NCBI GenBank assembly: GCA_900109895.1
Contig: FOBR01000005.1
Coordinates: forward strand, 62,001 to 126,000
Source: a bacterium A37T11
GTDB lineage: Bacteria; Bacteroidota; Bacteroidia; Sphingobacteriales; Sphingobacteriaceae
Reading direction: 5' to 3'
Length of the DNA stretch: 64,000 nucleotides
The translations under genes and the position numbers were made by a program. The number at the start of each line of letters is the position of its first letter. The first letter of the stretch is position 1. Positions 7,782 to 15,023 of this stretch are shown piece after piece. Under the pieces are notes generated by a model that saw only the letters and a list, made by a program, of their open reading frames with translations, did not search any database and was not told the DNA's origin.

Positions 7782-8524
7782 TGAAAAGAACGGCTGTTTT
7801 CTTATTTTTTGTTGCAATAGTAATGCCGTATAAAGGTAATTGCCAGCGATGGGGGGGAGGGGTAGACAATCAGCCGTTGCATTTTGGTTTCTTGTTTCAG
7901 TATGTATATGCCGGATATAAGATGGGATTAAATGGAAACTGGCAAAACAGCCAGTTGGGAAGGTTGAAATCAATTACTGCTCCGGTTTCAGGCGGTTGGG
8001 GGCTGGGATTGCTGGCCGATGCAAAGATACAGGAACATGTTAATCTTCGCTTCACGCCAACCTTAATATTTAGTAATCGTAGGGTTCATTATGAATTCGC
8101 TGACACTACCTACATCAAGGGAAATGATGAAACCTTACTGGGCGAGTCCAATTTTTTAAAATCGCCTATCTTCGATCTGCCACTAACTCTAAAATTATCA
8201 TCTGACAGGCGTAGAGATTATAAGATTTATATGCTGGGTGGAGCAAAATATTCGTTTGAGGTCATTTCCCAAACGGAAGACAAGCAAGAGATTGCCAACC
8301 CGGGTAGTATGGCGCTTATTAGCAAACGCGGTTATTTTTCATTTGAAGCCGGCTTGGGGGTGGAATTGTTTCTGCAATATTTTAAATTAACACCGGAAAT
8401 TAAATTTTCCCAAAGCTTTCATAACATGCTGGGAAATTCAGTTCACGGTGCCAATAACCCTTTCCAGACGCCCATTGATAAATTATTTTTAAGAAGTTTT
8501 CAATTCAGTTTGTTTTTTGAATAA
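7781..8524 (+). CDS. porT: PorT-like outer-membrane protein of the type IX secretion system
   Basis: A 247-residue protein with a signal peptide (cleavage after about GNCQ) and a series of amphipathic strands ending in the terminal Phe-Glu pattern FQFSLFFE, as expected of an outer-membrane beta-barrel. LHFGFLFQYVYAGYKM and the downstream FLKSPIFDLPLTLKLSSDR are the PorT-type signatures of a small barrel needed for type IX secretion and gliding. The start overlaps the ubiE stop by one base; ubiE-porT adjacency is common in the phylum and supports the call. The other T9SS genes are not in the window except for gliding gene gldC at 44130. Confidence 0.75.
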   Translation: MKRTAVFLFFVAIVMPYKGNCQRWGGGVDNQPLHFGFLFQYVYAGYKMGLNGNWQNSQLGRLKSITAPVSGGWGLGLLADAKIQEHVNLRFTPTLIFSNRRVHYEFADTTYIKGNDETLLGESNFLKSPIFDLPLTLKLSSDRRRDYKIYMLGGAKYSFEVISQTEDKQEIANPGSMALISKRGYFSFEAGLGVELFLQYFKLTPEIKFSQSFHNMLGNSVHGANNPFQTPIDKLFLRSFQFSLFFE

Positions 8525-8558
8525 ACTGACTTAAATCCGTAAATCATATTCGTAAATC

Positions 8559-9314
8559 ATGAAAACTGTATTTATAACAGGGGCAAGTTCAGGTATTGGA
8601 GAGGCCTGCGCAGATGTGTTTGCAAGGGAAGGTTGCCGGTTGATACTTTCGGCCAGGCGCGCAGACCGTTTGAAAGCACTTTCGGACAGGCTAACGCGTG
8701 ATCATGGAACAGAAGTATACCCACTAGAGCTCGATGTAAAGGATAAGAGCGCGGTTTTTGCCGCTATTGAAGGGTTGCCCTCTGCCTGGAACACCATTGA
8801 TATACTGGTCAACAACGCAGGCCTGAGTCAAGGACTTGATCCGTTGCAAAAAGGCGATCCAGATGATTGGGACCGGATGATCGATACCAATATCAAAGGA
8901 TTGCTTTATGTTACCCGTGCGGTATGCCCAGGGATGGTAGCACGAAAAAGCGGCCAGATCATCAACATTGGCTCTATAGCCGGTAAGGAAGTTTATCCCA
9001 ATGGGAATGTATATTGTGCCACAAAGCACGCCGTGGACGCTTTGACAAAAGGGATGCGTATGGACATGCTGCCTTATGGTATCCGCGTTACGGCTATCCA
9101 TCCGGGGGCTGTAGAGACCGAATTTTCGGTGGTTCGTTTTAAAGGAGACGGTGAGCGAGCCAAGAAGGTATATGACGGATTTGAGCCGTTGCATGCTTTG
9201 GATATAGCCGAAGCGGCCTGGTTTACCGCCTCAAGACCTCCGCATGTCACCATCAACGACCTGCTTATCATGCCCACAGCCCAAGCCAGTGCCTCGCTTT
9301 TCAATAAGCAATAG
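8559..9314 (+). CDS. Short-chain dehydrogenase/reductase (YdfG-like)
   Basis: A 251-residue classical SDR. It has the cofactor motif TGASSGIGEA near residue 7, an Arg pair (SARRADR) typical of NADP preference, DILVNNAGLSQG, the catalytic Ser in INIGSIAGKEVYP and the YCATKHAVDALTK Tyr-x3-Lys. The run VETEFSVVRFKGD and the terminal domain resemble YdfG-type 3-hydroxy acid or serine dehydrogenases, so reduction or oxidation of a small hydroxy acid is plausible; the substrate is not determined. It lies 34 bases after porT, with a short run of CGTAAATC repeats in between. Confidence 0.88.
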   Translation: MKTVFITGASSGIGEACADVFAREGCRLILSARRADRLKALSDRLTRDHGTEVYPLELDVKDKSAVFAAIEGLPSAWNTIDILVNNAGLSQGLDPLQKGDPDDWDRMIDTNIKGLLYVTRAVCPGMVARKSGQIINIGSIAGKEVYPNGNVYCATKHAVDALTKGMRMDMLPYGIRVTAIHPGAVETEFSVVRFKGDGERAKKVYDGFEPLHALDIAEAAWFTASRPPHVTINDLLIMPTAQASASLFNKQ

Positions 9315-9399
9315 GCAGCTGGCAGAAAGCTTTCCGCTTAAAACACATTTTCCCATCTTTTTAGCGTATATTTGCGCTATTTAATTAGTTTTGCTTGGT

Positions 9400-9407
9400 T
9401 ATCTTTG
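9400..9407 (+). promoter_or_regulatory. -7 promoter element before the YqeY-like gene (TATCTTTG)
   Basis: TATCTTTG lies 26 bases before the ATG at 9434. A second match, TATATTTG at 9367-9374, lies 33 bases further upstream, so two start sites are possible. Neither has a clear -33 TTG at the usual distance. Confidence 0.4.
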
Positions 9408-9433
9408 TAACAAGCGTATAATTTTATTGAATA

Positions 9434-9886
9434 ATGGCACTGCAACAACAAGTAGATCAAGATATTAAACAAGCGATGCTTGCCAAAGACCAAGCCCGGC
9501 TGCGAGGGCTGCGGGCAATTAAGGCAGCTTTGTTGCTGGCAAATACGGAAAAGGGGGCATCTGAGGGCCTTACGGAAGAAGCCGAAGTCAAAGTGCTGCA
9601 GAAACTGGCAAAGCAACGGAAAGAGTCCGGTGAAATTTACCAGCAGCAAAACAGGCCTGATCTTTATCAAATAGAAAAGGAAGAGCTGGATGTTATTGAA
9701 AGCTTTCTTCCTAAACAACTAAGCCCTGAAGAGGTGGAGATGGCTATAAAAGGGGTGATAGCGGAGACAGGCGCTTCAGGTATTAAAGAATTGGGAAAGG
9801 TGATTGGAGTAGCTAACAAAAGTTTGGCAGGGAAGGCAGATGGCCGCACTATTTCTGAGGTAGCCAAACGTTTGCTTACGTCCTAA
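9434..9886 (+). CDS. GatB/YqeY domain-containing protein
   Basis: A 150-residue stand-alone YqeY domain, the length usual for the family. Recognisable segments are QVDQDIKQAMLAKDQARLRGLRAIKAA at the N-terminus, EIYQQQNRPDLYQIEKEELD in the middle (helical, charged), FLPKQLSPEEVE and the Gly-rich GASGIKELGKVIGVANKSL. The same domain forms the tail of the GatB subunit of Glu-tRNA(Gln) amidotransferase, where it helps to bind tRNA; the role of the free form is unclear. It starts a long plus-strand series of genes. Confidence 0.93.
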   Translation: MALQQQVDQDIKQAMLAKDQARLRGLRAIKAALLLANTEKGASEGLTEEAEVKVLQKLAKQRKESGEIYQQQNRPDLYQIEKEELDVIESFLPKQLSPEEVEMAIKGVIAETGASGIKELGKVIGVANKSLAGKADGRTISEVAKRLLTS

Positions 9887-9935
9887 CCCACTCACCGAAC
9901 TAATAATTTCAAAAAGAATCGTTTAAAAACAATTT

Positions 9936-10700
9936 ATGGAGTTTGCCATTAAAGAAGAAAAAGGATTTAAATATATTGATGAGGGTGAAGGGGAAGTACT
10001 TTTGTTGCTGCATGGCTTGTTAGGTGAATTAAGTAATTGGGATGGGGTGATAAATGAATTTAAGTCGGAGTATCGGGTCATTGTTCCGGTCTTGCCCGTT
10101 TATGAAATGCCCATTTTGCTTACTGGTGTAAAATCTTTAACAAAACATGTGTCCAAATTTATAAAACATCTGAAGTTGGACAAATTCTTTCTGGTTGGCA
10201 ATTCACTTGGAGGCCATATTGCACTGATGTATGCCATCAATAAAAGTCATCAGGAAAAAATAAAGGCCATGGTACTGGCAGGTAGTTCAGGGCTGTATGA
10301 GAATTCATTTGGGGGTTCTTTTCCCCGGAGGGAAAGCTATGATTATATCAAAGAAAAGACAGAATTTACATTTTATAAGCCAGAAACTGCTACAAAAGCG
10401 CTGGTAGACGAGGTTTTTGCTACACTCAATAACCGGGAACGGGTTATCCGGGTGATTGCGATAGCTAAATCGTGCATACGCCATAACATGGCAAGTGAAT
10501 TAATAAAGATAAAGATTCCCGTTGGGCTGATTTGGGGTAGAAATGACCGTGTGACCCCGCCTGAAGTGGCAGAAGATTTTCATGAGCGGCTGCCAAATTC
10601 AGAATTGCATTGGGTGGACGAATGTGGACATGCGCCTATGATGGAACAGCCGGAAATATTTAATGGGCTGTTCAGGCAGTTTTTAGATAAGTTCAAGTAA
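9936..10700 (+). CDS. Alpha/beta hydrolase
   Basis: A 254-residue cytosolic alpha/beta hydrolase. The oxyanion-hole segment is LLLLHGLLGELSNW, the nucleophile elbow is VGNSLGGHIAL (Ser near residue 89), the acid is in WGRNDRVTPPEVA and the catalytic His in DECGHAPMMEQPE near the C-terminus. The triad is therefore complete. The overall pattern is of the MhpC/esterase group, but the substrate is not evident. It is followed within 40 bases by the CBS protein and NAD kinase genes. Confidence 0.9.
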   Translation: MEFAIKEEKGFKYIDEGEGEVLLLLHGLLGELSNWDGVINEFKSEYRVIVPVLPVYEMPILLTGVKSLTKHVSKFIKHLKLDKFFLVGNSLGGHIALMYAINKSHQEKIKAMVLAGSSGLYENSFGGSFPRRESYDYIKEKTEFTFYKPETATKALVDEVFATLNNRERVIRVIAIAKSCIRHNMASELIKIKIPVGLIWGRNDRVTPPEVAEDFHERLPNSELHWVDECGHAPMMEQPEIFNGLFRQFLDKFK

Positions 10701-10739
10701 CGTTAGGAAGATGGTTGTCGTCTTTATAAAAAATAGCTT

Positions 10740-11399
10740 ATGACAACTGGTGAAATTATATCTGATACAAGTTATGCAGCAAATTCATTGGATCTGGTAG
10801 CCGTGCTATCAGACCGGATGTCTGAGCATAAATTGACGCAGCTACCTATAGTTGATGCGTTGAATTACGTTGGTTTGGTATCCGAAGATGATTTGATAGG
10901 CATTGATAATTCGGTAGTCCTGAACGAAGCGGGCATATTATTAAGGCCGATATTTATTCATGATGACCAACACGTATATGATGCATTGCGGTTGTTTAAT
11001 ATGCACCACCTCGAGATACTCCCAGTCCTTGATAACCAGAATCGGTATTTAGGCGTTATTAAAATAGCTGATCTTATGAATGCCTTGGCGGTAGTTACAG
11101 CGGTAGAGGTGGCTGGAGGTATAATTGTGTTGGAGATAGGTAATCGCGATAACGCGCTTTCACAAATTGCAAAAATAGTAGAATCGGCCAATGCCCAAGT
11201 GTTAAGCAGTTATGTGAGGGCCTTTCCAGATTCAACAAAACTGGAAGTGACGCTTAAAGTAAACCGTTTAGAAATATCTGACATTGTGGCGGCCTTTGTA
11301 CGTTATGACTATGTAATTATTAATACCTATAATGATATTAGGGAATACGATAGCACCCGCGAACGCTACGACCATCTAATGCATTTTTTAAACATATGA
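10740..11399 (+). CDS. CBS-domain protein with an ACT-like C-terminal domain
   Basis: A 219-residue protein with a tandem CBS pair at about residues 1-125 (seen in HKLTQLPIVDALNYVGLVSE and MHHLEILPVLDNQNRYLGVI). The C-terminal 85 residues, starting GGIIVLEIGNRDNALSQIAK, look like an ACT-type ferredoxin fold (beta-alpha-beta with a Gly-rich first turn). CBS pairs usually bind adenine nucleotides, so it may act as an energy or nucleotide sensor. Its stop overlaps the NAD kinase start by 4 bases (ATGA), so the two proteins are produced together and may be linked functionally. Confidence 0.88.
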   Translation: MTTGEIISDTSYAANSLDLVAVLSDRMSEHKLTQLPIVDALNYVGLVSEDDLIGIDNSVVLNEAGILLRPIFIHDDQHVYDALRLFNMHHLEILPVLDNQNRYLGVIKIADLMNALAVVTAVEVAGGIIVLEIGNRDNALSQIAKIVESANAQVLSSYVRAFPDSTKLEVTLKVNRLEISDIVAAFVRYDYVIINTYNDIREYDSTRERYDHLMHFLNI

Positions 11400-12295
11400 T
11401 AGCTGATAGTCTTAAAATAGCTGTTTATGGGCAGGAATTTCAGCTAATTTACGTACAGTATCTACAAGTGCTTTTTGACAGGCTAAAAGTTGCTGATACG
11501 GAGATTTGGGTTTATAAACCATTTTACGAATTTTTCCGTAGCTATCTGAAGGGCGAATTTAACGTTAAGACCTATGTTGGTAAAACCGACCTTCCTACCG
11601 ATACTGCTTTTATGTTAAGCCTTGGTGGTGATGGTACAATGCTGGCAGCGGTAGCCATCATTGCTGACTCGGGTATACCGGTAACGGGAATAAACTTGGG
11701 CAGGCTTGGGTTTTTGGCTAGCATTAATAAGGATGATATTGTGCCGGCAATCGATAGTTTGCTGTTAAAAGAATTTACCATACAGCAGCGATCCCTGATA
11801 CAGGTAAAAGCTGCTGATCAAATCTTGTTTGGGGGCCAGAATGTAGCGCTTAATGATATTACGATCCTAAAGCGTGATACTTCGGCCATGATCACGGTGC
11901 ATGCCTATCTGAATAAAGAATTATTGAACGCTTATTGGGCCGACGGATTGATCATAGCGACACCAACTGGCTCAACGGCCTATTCCTTGAGCTGTGGGGG
12001 GCCTATTATCATGCCGGGATCCGGTAATTTTGTAATCACGCCCATTTCTCCGCACAATCTTAATGTACGGCCTATGGTGATCTCTGACGGATTTGAGCTT
12101 GATATTATGATCGAAAGCCGCAGCGACAAATTTTTACTTTCCTGCGATTCCAGGACGGAATCGCTGGATACAGGTACGGAGATCCATATTACCCGCGCTC
12201 CATTTAATATAAACCTCATCCGGCTGAAACAGGAAAGTTATTTTAATACTTTGCGGCAAAAACTGCTTTGGGGTCTGGATACACGAAATTATTAA
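11396..12295 (+). CDS. nadK: NAD kinase
   Basis: A 299-residue polyphosphate/ATP-NAD kinase, which phosphorylates NAD to NADP. The diagnostic LSLGGDGTMLAA is near residue 77, followed by GINLGRLGFLASIN, then LNDITILKRDTSAMI (the NAD-contacting ND), DGLIIATPTGSTAYSLSCGG and the beta-rich C-terminal domain ending near SYFNTLRQKLLWG. All catalytic and nucleotide-binding segments are intact and the length is normal. It overlaps the CBS gene by 4 bases (ATGA). Confidence 0.97.
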   Translation: MIADSLKIAVYGQEFQLIYVQYLQVLFDRLKVADTEIWVYKPFYEFFRSYLKGEFNVKTYVGKTDLPTDTAFMLSLGGDGTMLAAVAIIADSGIPVTGINLGRLGFLASINKDDIVPAIDSLLLKEFTIQQRSLIQVKAADQILFGGQNVALNDITILKRDTSAMITVHAYLNKELLNAYWADGLIIATPTGSTAYSLSCGGPIIMPGSGNFVITPISPHNLNVRPMVISDGFELDIMIESRSDKFLLSCDSRTESLDTGTEIHITRAPFNINLIRLKQESYFNTLRQKLLWGLDTRNY

Positions 12296-12338
12296 CTTTC
12301 CGTTTTATAGTGCCTTAGGCGGATTACCGCTTTTCTAC

Positions 12339-12346
12339 TATCTTTG
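12339..12346 (+). promoter_or_regulatory. -7 promoter element of the first DUF6089-type gene (TATCTTTG)
   Basis: TATCTTTG ends 21 bases before the TTG start at 12368. Upstream, ACCGCTTTTCTAC (from 12326) closely matches the sequence in front of the ubiE -7 element. Confidence 0.5.
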
Positions 12347-12367
12347 CCTTTCAAGATATAGCTGGAA

Positions 12368-13159
12368 TTGACGTATAAGTTTTTTTTGTGTTTTTTGGCA
12401 CTGGCCCTTTACGGATGCAAGTTGATGGCTCAAAAGTGGGAATTTGGGGGCCAAGCAGGTACTTCTGGTTATATGGGAGACCTTAACCCTTCCAATCCTG
12501 TTAATTTTAATGACTGGATGGTAGGAGCTTTCGCCAAGTATAATTTTAATACAACCTGGGGCGTGCGGGCAAATATTCAGCGATTGAATATTTATGGGGA
12601 TGATAAATCATCGGGAAATGCCTGGTTTCGAAGCCGGGGACTACAGTTTTATTCGTCTCTTTGGGAGCTATCTGCAGTAGCAGAGTTTGATTTTTTCAAG
12701 ATCATTGATTGTAATCGTGGTAAAAGATACTGGCAGCCCTATGTTTTTGCCGGAATTGGGACAACGGTTTATGATCCCAAAGTACGCTCTGGCAATGAGG
12801 TTTACCATTTACGCAATTATGCAACAGAACAAGATAAGCCGCATTATGGCAATTTAAGTATGGTGTTGCCATTTGGGGTTGGAATTAAATATAAACCAAA
12901 AGGCTCATGGGTCTACGGGCTGGAGGTAGGCTACCGGATAACGAATACAGACTATCTGGATGATGTTAGCGGTTATTATCCCGACATAGCTCCGCAGGAT
13001 GATGTAATTACTGCCCAGTTGGCCAACCCCGGAGATGTGGCTACCTGGCTGGATCGTGCTGGCACAAGGCGTGGAGATGGGCATCCCCGAGACACCTATA
13101 TGCAATTCAATGTCCGCATCTCATATATACTATTTAGTGGAGGTTGTCCAATTTGGTAA
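12368..13159 (+). CDS. Outer-membrane beta-barrel protein, DUF6089 family
   Basis: A 263-residue protein that must start at TTG (12368): the next in-frame ATG would remove the signal peptide FFLCFLALALYGCKLMAQ. The mature part begins KWEFGGQAGTSGYMGDLNPS, the hallmark of DUF6089 proteins, and continues with RANIQRLNIYGDD, LWELSAVAEFDFFKI, YVFAGIGTTVYDPK and a final beta strand ISYILFSGG. It is most likely a small outer-membrane barrel. The family is common in Bacteroidota directly before uppS-bamA, and its function is unknown. A second, related gene follows at 13214. Confidence 0.82.
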   Translation: MTYKFFLCFLALALYGCKLMAQKWEFGGQAGTSGYMGDLNPSNPVNFNDWMVGAFAKYNFNTTWGVRANIQRLNIYGDDKSSGNAWFRSRGLQFYSSLWELSAVAEFDFFKIIDCNRGKRYWQPYVFAGIGTTVYDPKVRSGNEVYHLRNYATEQDKPHYGNLSMVLPFGVGIKYKPKGSWVYGLEVGYRITNTDYLDDVSGYYPDIAPQDDVITAQLANPGDVATWLDRAGTRRGDGHPRDTYMQFNVRISYILFSGGCPIW

Positions 13160-13213
13160 GATTTAACGATTTAAGTACAGGTTTTGTGAAATGAATATTA
13201 AATAAACATACGA

Positions 13214-14098
13214 ATGTACCACCGATTCCTTTTCTTAATCATCTTTTCTGCGGCTATTTTCAGCGTAAAAGGCCAGATCCATGAATTTGGGGTAATAGCA
13301 GGGCCTATGGGCTATTCAGGCGATTTAGCCAATTTTGGAAATTCTTTATTTAAAGTTGGTGGAAAGGCAAACGATAAATTTCTGGCTTTTGACAATTTGG
13401 GAATAAATGCTTTTTACAAATATAATTTTGATGAAAAAAGCACTTCTTTTTTTGTCAGGAACGCGGGTATCCGTGCCAATTTGCTATACGGAAAACTAAG
13501 CGGTGGGGCTGTAGGTCCAGGTGAACGGTTCAGTAACATCCGCGATTTGCATTTTTTTACCAATGTTTTTGAACTGTCTGCTGTTTATGAATTAAACTTT
13601 TTTAAGTTCCAGATTGCCAAAAAACAGCATTTTGCACTATATGTTTTTGGAGGGCTTGGTGCCATGAGTTACAATCCAAAGGCTTATTTACCCGGCGATA
13701 ACAATGACAGCGAACCTCAAAAGCTCAAAGATTATCCAACCGAAGGAGTTGATCGCAAGAGTACTTTGGCCTATACGATTCCCATGGGTGGTGGGATAAA
13801 ATGGAAGCCTGAAGGAGCACGTAATCCATGGACATTTGGCCTAGAAATTTCTGGCAGAATTACCACGGACAATCTGGATGATGTACACCAGGCATATCCT
13901 GCTTATCTTGCCAACCCCGCTTCCTCAACCGACGAATTTGCCCCCCGTTTTCTTGCCAACCCAAAGGCATCTGATCCAATGCAGGCACAATCTGTAGCAG
14001 GGTATGCCAGGGGCAATCAATATCTATTTGATATGTATAAGTTAGTAGGTGTGCGTGTATCTTACACCCTCTTTCGCTGCGATTGCCCATCATGGTAA
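13214..14098 (+). CDS. Outer-membrane beta-barrel protein, DUF6089 family (second copy)
   Basis: A 294-residue paralogue of the preceding protein. After a signal peptide ending at VKGQ it has IHEFGVIAGPMGYSGDLANF, matching the first copy's EFGGQAGTSGYMGDLN. It then shows VFELSAVYELNFFKFQ, LYVFGGLGAMSYNPKAY, TIPMGGGIKWKP, and ends VRVSYTLFRCDCPSW, whose Cys-Pro-x-Trp ending also matches the first copy (GGCPIW). The two genes thus arose by duplication and have diverged in their loops. They are followed by uppS, bamA and ompH genes, so a part in outer-membrane assembly is plausible but unproven. Confidence 0.82.
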   Translation: MYHRFLFLIIFSAAIFSVKGQIHEFGVIAGPMGYSGDLANFGNSLFKVGGKANDKFLAFDNLGINAFYKYNFDEKSTSFFVRNAGIRANLLYGKLSGGAVGPGERFSNIRDLHFFTNVFELSAVYELNFFKFQIAKKQHFALYVFGGLGAMSYNPKAYLPGDNNDSEPQKLKDYPTEGVDRKSTLAYTIPMGGGIKWKPEGARNPWTFGLEISGRITTDNLDDVHQAYPAYLANPASSTDEFAPRFLANPKASDPMQAQSVAGYARGNQYLFDMYKLVGVRVSYTLFRCDCPSW

Positions 14099-14212
14099 AA
14101 AGGGTGGCAGCTTTCCGCTTTTTCACTTAATTCTAGTATCTTTACGCCCTTAAATGTAAAAGTGGAATGATTTACTTAATGGATATACGGACAATCAGTT
14201 TGGATATAGACA

Positions 14213-14953
14213 ATGGATTTGAAAGAACAAATTGATCCAAATAAACTTCCGGCACATGTTGCCATCATCATGGATGGCAATGGTCGCTGGGCAAAAGAAA
14301 AGGGCAAACTTCGTGTTTTCGGGCATAAAAATGGTGTAAGTGCTGTGCGGGATACCGTCGAGGGTGCTGTGGAAATTGGCATTCGCTATTTAACGATGTA
14401 TACTTTTTCAACTGAAAATTGGAATAGGCCCAAGCTTGAAGTGGCTGCTTTAATGGAATTGCTAGTAGCCACGATCAGCAAAGAAACCAAGAATCTTATG
14501 AAGAATGGGGTACGTTTAAACGCAATTGGCGATTTGAAACAATTGCCGAACCGTTGTTATGAGCAATTAAAAATCGCTATGGACAAAACGGCCTCTAATT
14601 CAAATTGTGTGCTTACACTGGCATTAAGTTACAGTTCCCGTTTAGAAATTGTTCAAGCAACGCGTTTATTGGCTGATAAAGTATTAAAAGGGGAATTTAG
14701 TAGTGAAAATATTAATGAAGAGACTTTTGCAAATGCCCTCACTACACACGGATTGCCTGATCCGGAATTATTAATACGCACCAGCGGTGAGCAGCGTATC
14801 AGTAATTTCCTATTATGGCAGCTAGCCTATACTGAATTGTATTTTACGGATAAAATGTGGCCCGATTTTCGAAAAGCAGATCTTTTTGAAGCAGTTTTGG
14901 ATTTTCAAAAGCGGGAACGACGATTTGGGCTTACTGGCGAACAGCTCACGTAA
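14213..14953 (+). CDS. uppS: Isoprenyl transferase (undecaprenyl diphosphate synthase)
   Basis: A 246-residue cis-prenyltransferase that makes the C55 lipid carrier for cell-wall and surface polysaccharides. HVAIIMDGNGRWAKEKGK near residue 17 carries the catalytic Asp and the diphosphate-binding Asn-Gly-Arg, YLTMYTFSTENWNRP the substrate groove, and PDPELLIRTSGEQRISNFLLWQ the C-terminal site, where Arg-Thr-Ser-Gly-Glu binds isopentenyl diphosphate. Everything is intact. It is followed by bamA 70 bases downstream, as in many Bacteroidota, linking cell-wall lipid supply with outer-membrane assembly. Confidence 0.97.
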   Translation: MDLKEQIDPNKLPAHVAIIMDGNGRWAKEKGKLRVFGHKNGVSAVRDTVEGAVEIGIRYLTMYTFSTENWNRPKLEVAALMELLVATISKETKNLMKNGVRLNAIGDLKQLPNRCYEQLKIAMDKTASNSNCVLTLALSYSSRLEIVQATRLLADKVLKGEFSSENINEETFANALTTHGLPDPELLIRTSGEQRISNFLLWQLAYTELYFTDKMWPDFRKADLFEAVLDFQKRERRFGLTGEQLT

Positions 14954-15023
14954 TATTTGTAATATTTCTTTTAACAAAATTTAACAACTGTTTGAATTAC
15001 TTTAGCGGCGATAAAAATATTCG

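Noticed and set aside
8724-9194. 156-codon minus-strand frame
   Set aside because: Antisense to the short-chain dehydrogenase, which has all its motifs.
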